A program made the translations under genes and the position numbers. This document shows, piece by piece, positions 26,667 through 35,735 of a DNA stretch of 64,000 bases (positions are counted from its first letter, which is position 1; each line of letters opens with the position of its first letter). The notes beneath the pieces were generated by a model, which was not told the origin of the DNA, made no database searches, and saw only the letters and a program-made list of their open reading frames with translations. The DNA comes from Pseudomonadota bacterium (lineage in GTDB: Bacteria > Pseudomonadota > Gammaproteobacteria > Burkholderiales > Burkholderiaceae_E). The stretch covers positions 62,001 to 126,000 of the forward strand of contig JAKPAM010000036.1 of NCBI GenBank assembly GCA_029779435.1, written 5' to 3'.

Positions 26667-27484
26667 AGCCGCTTGCACAGCGTATCGAATCCACCGTGGC
26701 GCGGCTGCGCCGCGAGGGGCGTACCGGCCTGGTCGCCTATCTGTGCGCCGGAGACCCGGATTTCGACACCTCGCTGGCCTTGCTCGACGCGGCGGGGGAC
26801 GCGGATATGGTGGAGATCGGGCTGCCTTTCTCCGATCCCGTCGCTGATGGGCCGGTCCTGCAAAAGGCCCATATGCGGGCTCTCGCGGGCGGCCAGACGG
26901 TGGTCGAGACGCTACGTTTGCTGAAAGCGTGGCGCTTGCGCCGCCCCGACGTGCCGGCGATCCTGATGGGCTACGTCAACCCGGTACTCGCCTACGGGGG
27001 CGAGCGTTTCATGCGCGATGCCGCCGACGCGGGCGCCGATGCGCTGATCCTGGTGGATCTGCCTTACGAACATGCGTGTACGTTGCGGCGGCAAGCGCAG
27101 GCAAGCGGCTTGAGCCTGATTCAGATGGTGGCGCAGACCACGGACGAAGCCCGCCGTGCCAAGATGTTGGCGCAGGCGGAGGGTTTCGTTTACCAGGTAA
27201 TGCTCAATGGTACGACCGGAGGCCGGCAGGAACAGCCAGCGTTGCAGATAAGGGCGCTGAGCGAGTTGCGAGCGTGCACGGCATTGCCCATCGTGGCCGG
27301 CTTCGGCATCCAGACACCGCAGCAGGCCCGGATAGTGGCGCCGATGGCGGATTTCATCGCCGTCGGGTCGGCGCTGGTGCAGGCGGTTCATGATGGCCCC
27401 GCGGAGGCCGCGGTGGCGCGTTGCCGGGCAACCATCCGAGCCTTCCTCGACGTCATGGGCGCCGATGCGGGAGACGGAGATTGA
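26663..27484 (+). CDS. trpA: Tryptophan synthase alpha chain
   Basis: Cleaves indole-3-glycerol phosphate to indole, which is channelled to TrpB. The 273 residues hold the catalytic Glu51 in [11 protein letters not shown] and Asp62 in [26 protein letters not shown] and the mobile loop [23 protein letters not shown] and [12 protein letters not shown] bind phosphate. The ATG overlaps the trpB stop, with GGAGGG upstream, so the two are translationally coupled. A LysR gene follows after 34 bp. Confidence 0.95.
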   Translation: MKPLAQRIESTVARLRREGRTGLVAYLCAGDPDFDTSLALLDAAGDADMVEIGLPFSDPVADGPVLQKAHMRALAGGQTVVETLRLLKAWRLRRPDVPAILMGYVNPVLAYGGERFMRDAADAGADALILVDLPYEHACTLRRQAQASGLSLIQMVAQTTDEARRAKMLAQAEGFVYQVMLNGTTGGRQEQPALQIRALSELRACTALPIVAGFGIQTPQQARIVAPMADFIAVGSALVQAVHDGPAEAAVARCRATIRAFLDVMGADAGDGD

Positions 27485-27518
27485 GGTCGTCAGGGTCTGT
27501 CGACAGATAAACCGATAC

Positions 27519-28388
27519 ATGCGTAGATTGCCGCCCCTGCGGGCTTTGCAGGTTTTCGAGACCACCGCGGGTTTCGACAGTTTCACCAAGGCGGCGGAGG
27601 CGCTGTGCGTGACGCATGGCGCGGTCAGCCATCAGATTCGCGCATTGGAGGCGTGGCTGGACGAGGAACTGTTCGTGCGGCAGGCCGACGGCATTCGTCT
27701 GACCGAGGCGGGTGTGGCGTTGCGCGCCGTCTGCACGGAGGTATTCGGCACACTGGAGGCGGAGTGCCAGCGCATTCGTAGTGGGGCCGCCGATGGGCGG
27801 GTGCGGGTCGGGTGCTCGGGCAGTTTCATCGGGCACTGGCTGATCGCTTGCCTGGAGCGCTTCGAGCAGGCCCACCCGGAAGTCACGCTCGATCTGCGTG
27901 TCGCGGATGATCTGGCCGAACTGGCATCACGTAACGTGGACGTGATGATCGTCAGTGGGGCGGATCCCCGATCGGCAGGCGTGACGGCGATTCGCCTCGC
28001 CCGCGACATCATCGGCCCGGTGTGCGCGGCGAACCGGACGCCGCCACCCCGCAGTGCGCGTGATCTGGAAGGAGCCTTGCTTCACACGACGTCACGACCG
28101 CTGGCATGGCAGGACTGGGCCCGGGCTTCCAACGAAACCCTTGCGCTGGAAAGCGGTCGCCGTTTCGACAGCCTGACGCTGACACTGGAAGCCGCGCGGC
28201 ACGGTTTGGGTTTCGCGATCGCGCCGCGATTGCTCGTGCGGCGGGAGTTGGAGACAGGGGTGCTGGTCGCCCCCTTCGGCTTCCACGATACCGGCGAGGC
28301 GATCTACTTCTGTACCCGCGCTGGCGGCGAGCCTCCGGTGCCGATCCGCTGCTTGTTCGAATGGCTGTCCCAGGAGATCGGCGACTGA
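27519..28388 (+). CDS. LysR-family regulator (TrpI/GcvA-like)
   Basis: 289 residues: an N-terminal winged helix (LRALQVFETTAGFDSFTKAA, with recognition helix THGAVSHQIRALEAWLDEEL) and a periplasmic-binding-like effector domain from about residue 90. The sequence style is that of the GcvA/TrpI subgroup. In Pseudomonas trpI is divergent from trpBA and activates it with indole-glycerol phosphate; here the gene lies downstream in the same direction, 34 bp after trpA. It is the natural candidate to act at the dyad before trpB. The start MRRLPPLRAL was chosen by homology; a longer frame overlaps trpA. Confidence 0.88.
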   Translation: MRRLPPLRALQVFETTAGFDSFTKAAEALCVTHGAVSHQIRALEAWLDEELFVRQADGIRLTEAGVALRAVCTEVFGTLEAECQRIRSGAADGRVRVGCSGSFIGHWLIACLERFEQAHPEVTLDLRVADDLAELASRNVDVMIVSGADPRSAGVTAIRLARDIIGPVCAANRTPPPRSARDLEGALLHTTSRPLAWQDWARASNETLALESGRRFDSLTLTLEAARHGLGFAIAPRLLVRRELETGVLVAPFGFHDTGEAIYFCTRAGGEPPVPIRCLFEWLSQEIGD

Positions 28389-28401
28389 TACTGCCGCGCT
28401 T

Positions 28402-29298
28402 TCAGTCCCGCCGCTCCATGGCTCGGATCAGTTGCCGCGCTTCGTCGGCCTCCGGGATCGGACGGCCGCTGTCCCGCCATTCGACGGCAGACTTGAATCC
28501 GTGGGTCTGCGCGTGCCGGCGGAACCACAGCCCCTCCGGGTTGTGGCGCGTGATGCCGTCGAAGATCGTCGCCAGCGACTGGGTCTGTTCGAGTCCCATC
28601 GTCTGCATCACCTGATTGACGACCATCTTGTGCATCGCCAGGTGTCCGCGCGGCACGCCGGCGATGCGCTCGGCGAGCGCGAAAGTGGCGGCCTCCAGTT
28701 CTTCGATCGGTACCGACAGGTTGGCCAGCCCCCATTGCGCGGCCGTCGCGCCGTCGATGACGTTGCCGGTGAACATCAGCTCCTTGGCGCGGGTCGGGCC
28801 GAGACGGTAGGTCCACATGGCGGTCGTCGGGCAGCCCCACACACGCGTCGGCATGTAGCCGATGCGCGCATCGTCGGCCATTACCAGCAGATCGCAGCAC
28901 AGCGCGATGTCGCTCCCCCCCGCCACCGCGGCGCCGTGGACCTTGGCGATCGTCGGTTTGGGGCTTCGCCACAGCGCCATGAAGTCCTCGGTGTTCCGCT
29001 TCATGTATGCGTAGTCGACCATCGGATCCCACGGCGTTGTTTCCTGCTGGCACGGGTGCTCGCGGTCGAGCCCCGCCGAAGCCGCCAGGTCGTAGCCGCC
29101 GCAGAATCCCTTGCCGGCGCCTTCGACGACGATGACGTGAACGTCGTCATCGGCATTCGCCCATTCGACGGCGGCACGGATGTCGCGCGGCATCGCGTCG
29201 CTGATCGCGTTGTAGCGCTCCGGCCGGTTCAACACCAGCCGGGCGATGCGCGGGTTCGTCGGATCCTTGTCGATGGTCAGCGTGTCGAAGGTCGGCAT
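28402..29298 (-). CDS. Crotonase / enoyl-CoA hydratase family protein
   Basis: 298-residue crotonase-fold protein acting on a CoA thioester. The oxyanion-hole segments [12 protein letters not shown] and [21 protein letters not shown] are present. At the two positions where enoyl-CoA hydratase uses catalytic glutamates this protein seems to have Asp (GGSDIAL) and Thr (GYMPTRVWG), so a plain hydratase activity is doubtful. An insertion ([20 protein letters not shown]) follows the first segment. AGGGAACC precedes the ATG. Convergent with the LysR gene (13-bp gap) and divergent from the bestrophin gene. Confidence 0.85.
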   Translation of the reverse strand: MPTFDTLTIDKDPTNPRIARLVLNRPERYNAISDAMPRDIRAAVEWANADDDVHVIVVEGAGKGFCGGYDLAASAGLDREHPCQQETTPWDPMVDYAYMKRNTEDFMALWRSPKPTIAKVHGAAVAGGSDIALCCDLLVMADDARIGYMPTRVWGCPTTAMWTYRLGPTRAKELMFTGNVIDGATAAQWGLANLSVPIEELEAATFALAERIAGVPRGHLAMHKMVVNQVMQTMGLEQTQSLATIFDGITRHNPEGLWFRRHAQTHGFKSAVEWRDSGRPIPEADEARQLIRAMERRD

Positions 29299-29459
29299 GG
29301 CGGTTCCCTGGTTGTTCTCGATCGAGCGAAACCCGCGACTCTAAGTCCGCGTCGCGGTGACCGTCAACGCGCGCCGACGCCGGCAGCGCCGCCATGGCAG
29401 ACTGTCGCCTTTCCATCGATCGATGACCCGATGACGATACCCTCCGCCGCGGAGCAGGC

Positions 29460-30371
29460 ATGATCATCCGGCCGCGCCCGCACTGGCTGCGCATGCTGTT
29501 CGTCGTGCGCGGCTCGGTACTGCCCGACATCCTTCCGCAGTTGGCGGCCGCGACGCTGTTCGCGATGCTGGTGACCCACCTCCACGGGCAGGTACTGCAG
29601 TGGAAGGTGCCGCTGAACTTCGTGCCGTTCTCGCTGGCCGGCCTGACGCTGGCGATCTTCCTGGGTTTTCGCAACAGCACCAGCTACGCGCGCTACTGGG
29701 AAGCGCGCACGCACTGGGGCACGCTGCTGAACGAGTCGCGCTCGCTGGTCCGCCAGGCGTCGACGCTGGTCGATGCGCCGGAGCGGGTGCGCGAGCTGAC
29801 GATGCTGCTGGCCGCTTTCGTCCACGCGCTGCGCCACCAGTTGCGCGGCACGGCCGCCGATGACGATCTGCGCCGGCTGCTGGGGGCCGACCTGGCCGCC
29901 GGGCTGGCGTCCGTCCGCTACAAGCCGGCGATGCTGCTGATGATGGCAGGCCGCTGGATCGGCGATCGCCGCCGCGAAGGCGCGCTGGCGACGGTGCTGG
30001 TGCCCGCGATGGAGGCGCCGCTGGGGCGGCTGACCGAAGCGCTCGGCGGCTGCGAGCGGATCGCGTCGACGCCGATCCCGTTCACTTATGTGCTGATGAT
30101 CCATCGCACGATCTACGTGTACTGTCTGCTGCTGCCATTCGGCCTCGTCGACGCGATCGGCACGATGACGCCGCTGATCGTCGCGTTCATCGCCTATACG
30201 TTCTTCGCGCTCGAAGCGATCGCGCAGGAGATCGAAGAGCCGTTCGGCATCGCGCCCAACGATCTGGCGCTCGACGCGATGTCGGCGATGATCGAAGCGG
30301 CGCTGCGCGAATCGATCGGCGAGACGCTGCCCGAACCGCCGCATGATCCCGACAGGATCCTGCTGACTTGA
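29460..30371 (+). CDS. Bestrophin-family (UPF0187) membrane channel
   Basis: 303-residue inner-membrane protein. NFVPFSLAGLTLAIFLGFRN followed by SYARYWEARTHWGTLLNESR is the bestrophin signature, and PFTYVLMIHRTIYVYCLLLP and GTMTPLIVAFIAYTFFALEA are later membrane segments. EEPFGIAPNDLALD near the C-terminus is also typical. Bacterial bestrophins are pentameric channels, some cation-selective. GGAG precedes the ATG. A CPA2 antiporter starts 19 bp after the stop, so the two transport genes are probably co-transcribed. Confidence 0.92.
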   Translation: MIIRPRPHWLRMLFVVRGSVLPDILPQLAAATLFAMLVTHLHGQVLQWKVPLNFVPFSLAGLTLAIFLGFRNSTSYARYWEARTHWGTLLNESRSLVRQASTLVDAPERVRELTMLLAAFVHALRHQLRGTAADDDLRRLLGADLAAGLASVRYKPAMLLMMAGRWIGDRRREGALATVLVPAMEAPLGRLTEALGGCERIASTPIPFTYVLMIHRTIYVYCLLLPFGLVDAIGTMTPLIVAFIAYTFFALEAIAQEIEEPFGIAPNDLALDAMSAMIEAALRESIGETLPEPPHDPDRILLT

Positions 30372-30390
30372 CGCTCCTTTGTCCGACACC

Positions 30391-31578
30391 ATGACGACCA
30401 GCGAGATCTTCCTCATCGCGATGCTGATGATTTTCAGCGTCCCCTACCTGATCTGGCGGCTGGGCCGCACCGACTACTTCGCGCCGCTGGTCGTCGTGCA
30501 GATCCTGGCCGGCATCGCGCTCGGTCCCGGGGTGCTGGGGGCGGCGTTTCCCGACTATTACCGCTTCGTCTTTCGTGCCGAGGTCACGCAGGCGCTGTCC
30601 GGCGTCGCCCAGTGGGGCGTCATGATCTTCGTGTGGGTTGCGGGCGTCGAACTGGACCTGCGCCAGGCCTGGCGTCATCGGCGCGAGAGCGGCATCACGG
30701 CCGGGTTGGCGCTGGGCGTTCCGTTGGCATTCGGCACGCTGGCCGCCACGTTGCTGTTGGCCTGGCCCGGCTGGATCGGGCCGAACGCGCAGTCGTGGCA
30801 ATTCCTGCTGGGCATCGGCATGTCGTGCGCGGTGACGGCACTGCCGATCCTGATCCTGCTGATGGAAAAGCTGCGGATGCTGCGCGAGCCGCTGGGCCAG
30901 CGGATCCTGCGCTATGCGAGCCTGGACGACATCGCGATCTGGGGCGTGCTCGCGGTGATCCTCACCGATTGGGCGCGCGTCGGCAAGCAGGCCGGCTTCC
31001 TGGCCGCGTTCGCGATCGTGACGCTGCTGTTCCGTCGATTGATGCGCGCGATTCCGCCGGCGGATCGCTGGTACGCGAGCCTGATCTGGCTGACGGCCTG
31101 CGGCCTGGGCTCGGATTGGGCAGGGTTGCACTACATGGTGGGCGCGTTTCTCGCTGGCGCGGTGATCGACGCCGACTGGCTGGACCAGGAGCAGATGGAC
31201 GGGTTGCGCCACTTCCTGCTGCTGACCGTGATGCCGGTCTTCTTCCTGAGCACCGGCCTGCGGACCGATTGGCAGACCGGTGGTGTCGCGGTGCTGGGCG
31301 CGGCGGCGCTGCTGCTCGCGGCCTCGGTGGGCGGCAAGCTGCTCGGCCTGCGGCTCGCGGGCCGGTTGCTGGGCTGGTCGACCCGCGAGGCGAAGGTGAT
31401 CGGCTGGCTGCTGCAGACCAAGGCGCTGATCATGATCATCTTTTCGAACGTGCTGCTCGACAAGGGGCTGATCACCAACGCGACCTTCACCGCGCTGCTG
31501 CTGATGGCGGTCGCCAGCACGATGTTGACGATTCCCAAGGTAAGCGCGGATCTGAAGCGCCTGGGTGTCGGGGGATAG
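30391..31578 (+). CDS. CPA2-family cation:proton antiporter
   Basis: 395-residue protein with about twelve hydrophobic segments, from SEIFLIAMLMIFSVPYLIWR through ITNATFTALLLMAVASTML. SLDDIAIWGVLAVILTDW carries the conserved acidic pair in the middle of the membrane domain expected for electrogenic exchange, and VMPVFFLSTGLRTDW is a family segment. There is no C-terminal KTN/TrkA nucleotide domain. The ATG at 30391 was preferred; TTG at 30379 is in frame. A stretch closely resembling this gene's first 48 bases recurs at 36740-36787. Confidence 0.9.
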   Translation: MTTSEIFLIAMLMIFSVPYLIWRLGRTDYFAPLVVVQILAGIALGPGVLGAAFPDYYRFVFRAEVTQALSGVAQWGVMIFVWVAGVELDLRQAWRHRRESGITAGLALGVPLAFGTLAATLLLAWPGWIGPNAQSWQFLLGIGMSCAVTALPILILLMEKLRMLREPLGQRILRYASLDDIAIWGVLAVILTDWARVGKQAGFLAAFAIVTLLFRRLMRAIPPADRWYASLIWLTACGLGSDWAGLHYMVGAFLAGAVIDADWLDQEQMDGLRHFLLLTVMPVFFLSTGLRTDWQTGGVAVLGAAALLLAASVGGKLLGLRLAGRLLGWSTREAKVIGWLLQTKALIMIIFSNVLLDKGLITNATFTALLLMAVASTMLTIPKVSADLKRLGVGG

Positions 31579-31621
31579 GCGCAGGCGCGCACGCGCGCTT
31601 AGCGCGGCCCGTCCTGTCCGA

Positions 31622-31639
31622 TGACAACCCAGGTTGTCA
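31622..31639. promoter_or_regulatory. Perfect 18-bp palindrome, operator candidate of the ABC-import operon
   Basis: TGACAACCCAGGTTGTCA has perfect 8-bp arms around CA, 70 bp before the start of the substrate-binding protein gene. Its size and symmetry fit a dimeric GntR- or MarR-type regulator. No regulator gene is adjacent. Confidence 0.6.
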
Positions 31640-31709
31640 ACTTACTGACGATTGGGCAAACTGGTCGCAGGCGCTCGTCCGCCATCCGACAACCAAGGAG
31701 ACATTTCCC

Positions 31710-33005
31710 ATGAAGCTCGCCCGTATCGTGGCAGCCGGCCTGGCGTTGGCCAGCGGCCTGGTTCTCGCGCAGGACAAGCCCGGCGAACTGAAGATCGGCA
31801 TCTCGACGTTCACGTCCGGGGCGGCTTCGGTGTTCGGCGTGCCGGCCAAGGCGGCGGCCGAACTGCTGATCGAGGAGATGAACGCGGGCGGCGGCATCGG
31901 CGGCGTCAAGGTCGCGCCGGTGTTCATCGATGAAGGCATCGGCGGCGACAAGCTGCTCAGCGAATACCGGCGCCTGGTGCAGGAGCAGGGCGTCAGGACG
32001 ATGCTGTCGGCGATCTCCAGCGGCAACTGCAACATCATCGCGCCGGTGGCCGAGGACCTGAAGGTGCTCAACGTCATGTGGGACTGCGGCACCGAAAAGG
32101 TCCTCGAGCAGCGCCGCTACAAGTACGTGGTGCGCACGCAGGCCAACGCGACCACCGAGATGGTCGCCACCGTGCTGTACCTGCTCAAGACCCGGCCCGA
32201 CTTCAAGACCGTCGCCGTGGTCAACCAGGACTATGCGTGGGGACGCGATTCGTGGGAGATCTTCCTGAACGCGCTCAAGGTGTTCAAGCCCGACGTCAAG
32301 GTCGTCGCCGAGATGTTCCCGAAGATGGGCGCCTCGGACTTCTCGACCGAGATCAGCCGCCTGCAGGCGCTCAAGCCCGACGTGGTGCTGAACACGTCCT
32401 GGGGAGGCGACCTGGACACGTTCGTTCGTCAGGCGTCGCAGCGCGGTCTGCTGACGCAGAAGACCCTGTTCGTCCTGCCGCTGGCCGAAAGCTCGCTCGA
32501 ACGGCTGGGCAGCGCGCTGCCCGACGGCGTGATCGTCGGCGCGCGCGGTGAACACTACTGGCTGCACCCGGAGACCAAGGACGATCCGAAGCACAAGGAC
32601 TTCATCGCGAAGTTCAAGGCCAAGACCGGCGCTTATCCGATCTATCCGACCTACCACATGGCGCAGGCGCTGGCCGGCCTGAAGCAGGGGTATGAAAGCG
32701 CGATCCAGGCCAATGGCGGCAAGTGGCCGTCGCCTGAACAGGTCGCCGACGCGATGCGCAAGCTGGAGTTCAAGGCCTATGGCCGCCCGATCAAGATGCG
32801 CGAGGACGGCCAGGGACTCGAAGACCAGTTGCTGGGCGTCAGCAAGCGCGTGCCTCAGTATCCGTTCGCGGTCATGGACAAGATGATGCTGGTGCCGGCG
32901 GACCTGGTGACGACGCCTGTCGGTCAGCATTCACCCGAATGGGTCAAGAAGATCGACCCGGCCGTGCTCAACAGCGATCGGCTCAAGTCCTACGATTTCA
33001 AGTAG
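31710..33005 (+). CDS. Branched-chain amino acid type ABC transporter, substrate-binding protein
   Basis: 431 residues with a signal peptide (KLARIVAAGLALASGLVLA, cleaved before QDKPGELK) and a type-I periplasmic-binding fold: ELKIGISTFTSGAASVFGVP, VAPVFIDEGIGGDKLLSEYR, VVNQDYAWGRDSWEIFLNAL. Ligands of this family include branched amino acids, amides, urea and aromatic acids; the ligand here is not predictable. A strong AAGGAG lies nine bases before the ATG. First gene of the operon, followed by two permeases and two ATPases. Confidence 0.95.
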   Translation: MKLARIVAAGLALASGLVLAQDKPGELKIGISTFTSGAASVFGVPAKAAAELLIEEMNAGGGIGGVKVAPVFIDEGIGGDKLLSEYRRLVQEQGVRTMLSAISSGNCNIIAPVAEDLKVLNVMWDCGTEKVLEQRRYKYVVRTQANATTEMVATVLYLLKTRPDFKTVAVVNQDYAWGRDSWEIFLNALKVFKPDVKVVAEMFPKMGASDFSTEISRLQALKPDVVLNTSWGGDLDTFVRQASQRGLLTQKTLFVLPLAESSLERLGSALPDGVIVGARGEHYWLHPETKDDPKHKDFIAKFKAKTGAYPIYPTYHMAQALAGLKQGYESAIQANGGKWPSPEQVADAMRKLEFKAYGRPIKMREDGQGLEDQLLGVSKRVPQYPFAVMDKMMLVPADLVTTPVGQHSPEWVKKIDPAVLNSDRLKSYDFK

Positions 33006-33054
33006 GCGCGCATCGGGGTAAGGAGAACACGAAACCAGGAAACCCGAGAGGACG

Positions 33055-33960
33055 ATGGACGCGAGCCTGTTCGTGCTGGCGCTGATGGACGGCGTGTCGT
33101 ACGCGGCGCTGCTGTTCCTGGTCGCGTTGGGCCTGACGCTGATCTTCGGCGTCATGCGCATCCTGAACATCGCGCACGGCAGCCTGTATGCGTGGGGCGG
33201 CTACTTCGCCGCTACGCTGGGCATCGCGATCGCGCGCTACGGGCTGCCGGAATGGCTCGCGCTGCCCGCGTTGTTCGCCGCCGCGCTGATCATCGGCGGG
33301 TTGCTCGGCACGGTGCTCGAATTCGCGCTGCTGCGACGGATCCTCGACAAGGATCCGATCCTGCAGTTGCTCGTCACGTTCGCCGCGTTCATGGTGCTCG
33401 AGGATTTGCAGCGGCTGATCTGGGGCGTGCAGCCGGTGTTCGTCTCCGACGTCGTCAATCAGCTCGGCACGCTCAGCGTCGCCGACGTCACGTACACGCG
33501 TTACCAGTTGCTGGTCCTGCCGGCGGTCGCGATCGTCGCGTTCTTCGCGTTGCGCTGGTTCCTGGGCGGCACGTCGCTGGGGCGGCAGGTCACCGCCGTT
33601 ACGCATCACCGCGAGGTCGCCACCGCGATGGGCGTCAATACCGATCGCGTCACCTGGCTGACGATCGCGGTCGGCGGCGCGCTCGGCGCGCTGGGCGGCG
33701 CGCTCGCTTCGCCGACGACGTCGTTCACGCCGGGTATCGGTGCCGACATGATGGTGTTGTCGTTCGCGGTCGTGGCCACCGCCGGCCTGGGCCAGATCGG
33801 CGGCGCCGCGCTGGCGGCGCTGATGATCGGGCTCGCGCGTTCGTTCGCGATCTATCTGATGCCCGAAATCGAGGTGCTGATGCCCTACCTGATCATGGTC
33901 GCGGTGCTGCTGCTGCGGCCCGAAGGCCTGTTCTCGACGACCGCGGCGCGCCGGATCTGA
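33055..33960 (+). CDS. ABC transporter permease, LivH type
   Basis: 301-residue inner-membrane permease with about eight hydrophobic segments. GLTLIFGVMRILNIAHGSLY is the LivH signature, and GVNTDRVTWLTIAVGGALGA carries the coupling region to the ATPase. LMPYLIMVAVLLLRPEGLF closes the family pattern. Starts 49 bp after the binding protein. Its stop overlaps the next gene's ATG (TGATG). Confidence 0.95.
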   Translation: MDASLFVLALMDGVSYAALLFLVALGLTLIFGVMRILNIAHGSLYAWGGYFAATLGIAIARYGLPEWLALPALFAAALIIGGLLGTVLEFALLRRILDKDPILQLLVTFAAFMVLEDLQRLIWGVQPVFVSDVVNQLGTLSVADVTYTRYQLLVLPAVAIVAFFALRWFLGGTSLGRQVTAVTHHREVATAMGVNTDRVTWLTIAVGGALGALGGALASPTTSFTPGIGADMMVLSFAVVATAGLGQIGGAALAALMIGLARSFAIYLMPEIEVLMPYLIMVAVLLLRPEGLFSTTAARRI

Positions 33961-34937
33961 TGACGTCGCGCCTTCACACCGTCGCCGTCACGCTGATCGT
34001 CCTCGTCGCGCTGCTGTGCGCCGCGATGCCGTGGTTGAAGACGCCGGTGTTGCTGGCGTTGTCCAACGGCCTGGCCGTGCTGGGCGTCATCGTGCTGATC
34101 CGCGCCGGGCAGGTCTCGTTCGGGCATGCGATGTACGCGTGCCTGTCCGGCTACACGGTCGCGTTCGTCGGCCGCGCATGGCACCTGGACGCGCTGCTGC
34201 AGATCGCGATCGGCACGATCGGCGCCGCGGTGGCCGGCGCATTGATCGGCCTGTTCATGGTCCGCTATCGCGGCATCTTCTTCGGCATGCTGAACCTGGC
34301 GTTCTCGATGGTGCTGTTCTCGGTGCTGGGCAAGTTCGGCGGCGTCACGGGCGGCACCGACGGATTGCGCTTCGATCGTCCGTCGTTCGGTTTCGTCCAC
34401 CTGGAGCGCGAGGGCTTCGAGACCGCGCTGCTGGCGCTCGCGCTGGGCCTGGCGGTGGTGGCGGGCTGGCTCGTGCAGCGGTATTTCGCCAGCGTCGACG
34501 GGCAGGCGCTGGCCGCGATCAAGAGCAACGAGACACGGCTCGAATACCTGGGCATCTCGGCCAAGCGCGTGTTCTGGGGCGGCTACGTGCTGTCGGCCGC
34601 GTTGTGCGGGCTGGGCGGCAGCGTGTTCGCGCTGACGCAGGGACTCGTCACGCCCGAGATGGGATATTGGGTGCGCTCTGGCGAGATCGTCTTCATCGCG
34701 ATCCTGGGCGGTTCGGGCCACGCGCTGGGTGCGTTCATCGGCGCGTTCGTGTTCGAGTTCATCAAGCTGTACGCCGCGGCGCTGCTGACCGGCGCATGGC
34801 AACTGGCGCTCGGCCTGATCCTGATCGTCATGGTGTTCGCCGCGCCGCGCGGGCTGTTCGGCCTGGTCGAGCCGATGCTCGGAGGGCGGGCCGCGCGCCG
34901 CGCGGGCGATGCCCGCTCGACCGGAGAGACGGCGTGA
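33960..34937 (+). CDS. ABC transporter permease, LivM type
   Basis: 325-residue second permease. NGLAVLGVIVLIRAGQVSFG, then HAMYACLSGYTVAFV, is the LivM opening. IKSNETRLEYLGISAKRVFW matches the cytoplasmic coupling loop (EAA-like), and RSGEIVFIAILGGSGHALGA the late conserved part. The ATG overlaps the LivH stop; the stop overlaps the ATPase GTG by 4 bp. A much longer frame reading in from upstream is a shadow of livH. Confidence 0.94.
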   Translation: MTSRLHTVAVTLIVLVALLCAAMPWLKTPVLLALSNGLAVLGVIVLIRAGQVSFGHAMYACLSGYTVAFVGRAWHLDALLQIAIGTIGAAVAGALIGLFMVRYRGIFFGMLNLAFSMVLFSVLGKFGGVTGGTDGLRFDRPSFGFVHLEREGFETALLALALGLAVVAGWLVQRYFASVDGQALAAIKSNETRLEYLGISAKRVFWGGYVLSAALCGLGGSVFALTQGLVTPEMGYWVRSGEIVFIAILGGSGHALGAFIGAFVFEFIKLYAAALLTGAWQLALGLILIVMVFAAPRGLFGLVEPMLGGRAARRAGDARSTGETA

Positions 34938-35734
34938 GCGGCTCGTCATCGTCTGCGCGCGAGGGTTCGTTGCTGTCCACGCGCGATCTGTCGCTGTCGT
35001 TCGGCGGTGTCGTGGCCGCGGACGCGATCGACTTCGACCTGCTGCCCGGGGAGCGCCTGGCCGTCGTCGGCCAGAACGGTGCCGGCAAGACCACGTTCAT
35101 CAATATCTGCACCGGCTACCTGAAACCGACCCGCGGCATCGTGCGCTTCGACGGTGTCGACATCACCGGTCACACTCCGCGCTCGATCACGCGCCGCGGA
35201 CTCGGCCGATCGTTCCAGTTGCCGCAGATCTTCACCGAGCACACGGTGCGCGAATGCCTGCTGCTGGCAGCCTCGGCGCCGATCGACGCGCGGCCCGGCG
35301 AACCGGCGCGGCCACGGCGGCGCGGCGGCTTCTGGCCGGCATTGGACCAGGCCGTCGACAGCGCCGAGGTCGACGACACGCTGGCGCTGCTGCAGTTGTC
35401 GTCGCGGGCCGGCGACCTGGCCGGCGCGCTGCCCGAGGGACAACGCAAGCTGCTCGACGTCGCGATGGCGCTGGTGCTCCGGCCCCGCCTGATGATCATG
35501 GACGAGCCGACCAGCGGCGTGTCCAGCGACGAGAAGCACGGCCTGATGGCGGTGCTGATGCGCGCGCTCGACGAGCGGCGGATCACCAGCATCTTCGTCG
35601 AGCACGACATCGACATCGTGCGGCGCTATTCGACGCGGCTGGCGGCATGGATCGCCGGGCGCATCGCGGCCGACGGCGCGCCGGACGAGGTGCTGCGCGA
35701 CCCGTTGATCATCCGCAACGTGATTGGAGGGTGA
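34934..35734 (+). CDS. ABC transporter ATPase, LivG type
   Basis: 266-residue ATPase. Walker A is VVGQNGAGKTTFIN, the Q-loop region is GLGRSFQLPQIFTEHTVREC, the signature is the slightly altered LPEGQRK, Walker B is LMIMDEPTSGVS, and the switch His is in FVEHDIDIV. Length and the insert after the Q-loop (RPRRRGGFWPALDQ) fit LivG rather than LivF. Starts at GTG 34934 overlapping the LivM stop. It energises import together with the LivF-like protein. Confidence 0.94.
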   Translation: MSGSSSSAREGSLLSTRDLSLSFGGVVAADAIDFDLLPGERLAVVGQNGAGKTTFINICTGYLKPTRGIVRFDGVDITGHTPRSITRRGLGRSFQLPQIFTEHTVRECLLLAASAPIDARPGEPARPRRRGGFWPALDQAVDSAEVDDTLALLQLSSRAGDLAGALPEGQRKLLDVAMALVLRPRLMIMDEPTSGVSSDEKHGLMAVLMRALDERRITSIFVEHDIDIVRRYSTRLAAWIAGRIAADGAPDEVLRDPLIIRNVIGG

Positions 35735-35735
35735 C

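Noticed and set aside
30612-31709. 797-residue frame fused to the substrate-binding protein
   Set aside because: The first part is an out-of-frame shadow of the antiporter; the binding protein has its own ribosome site and signal peptide at 31710.
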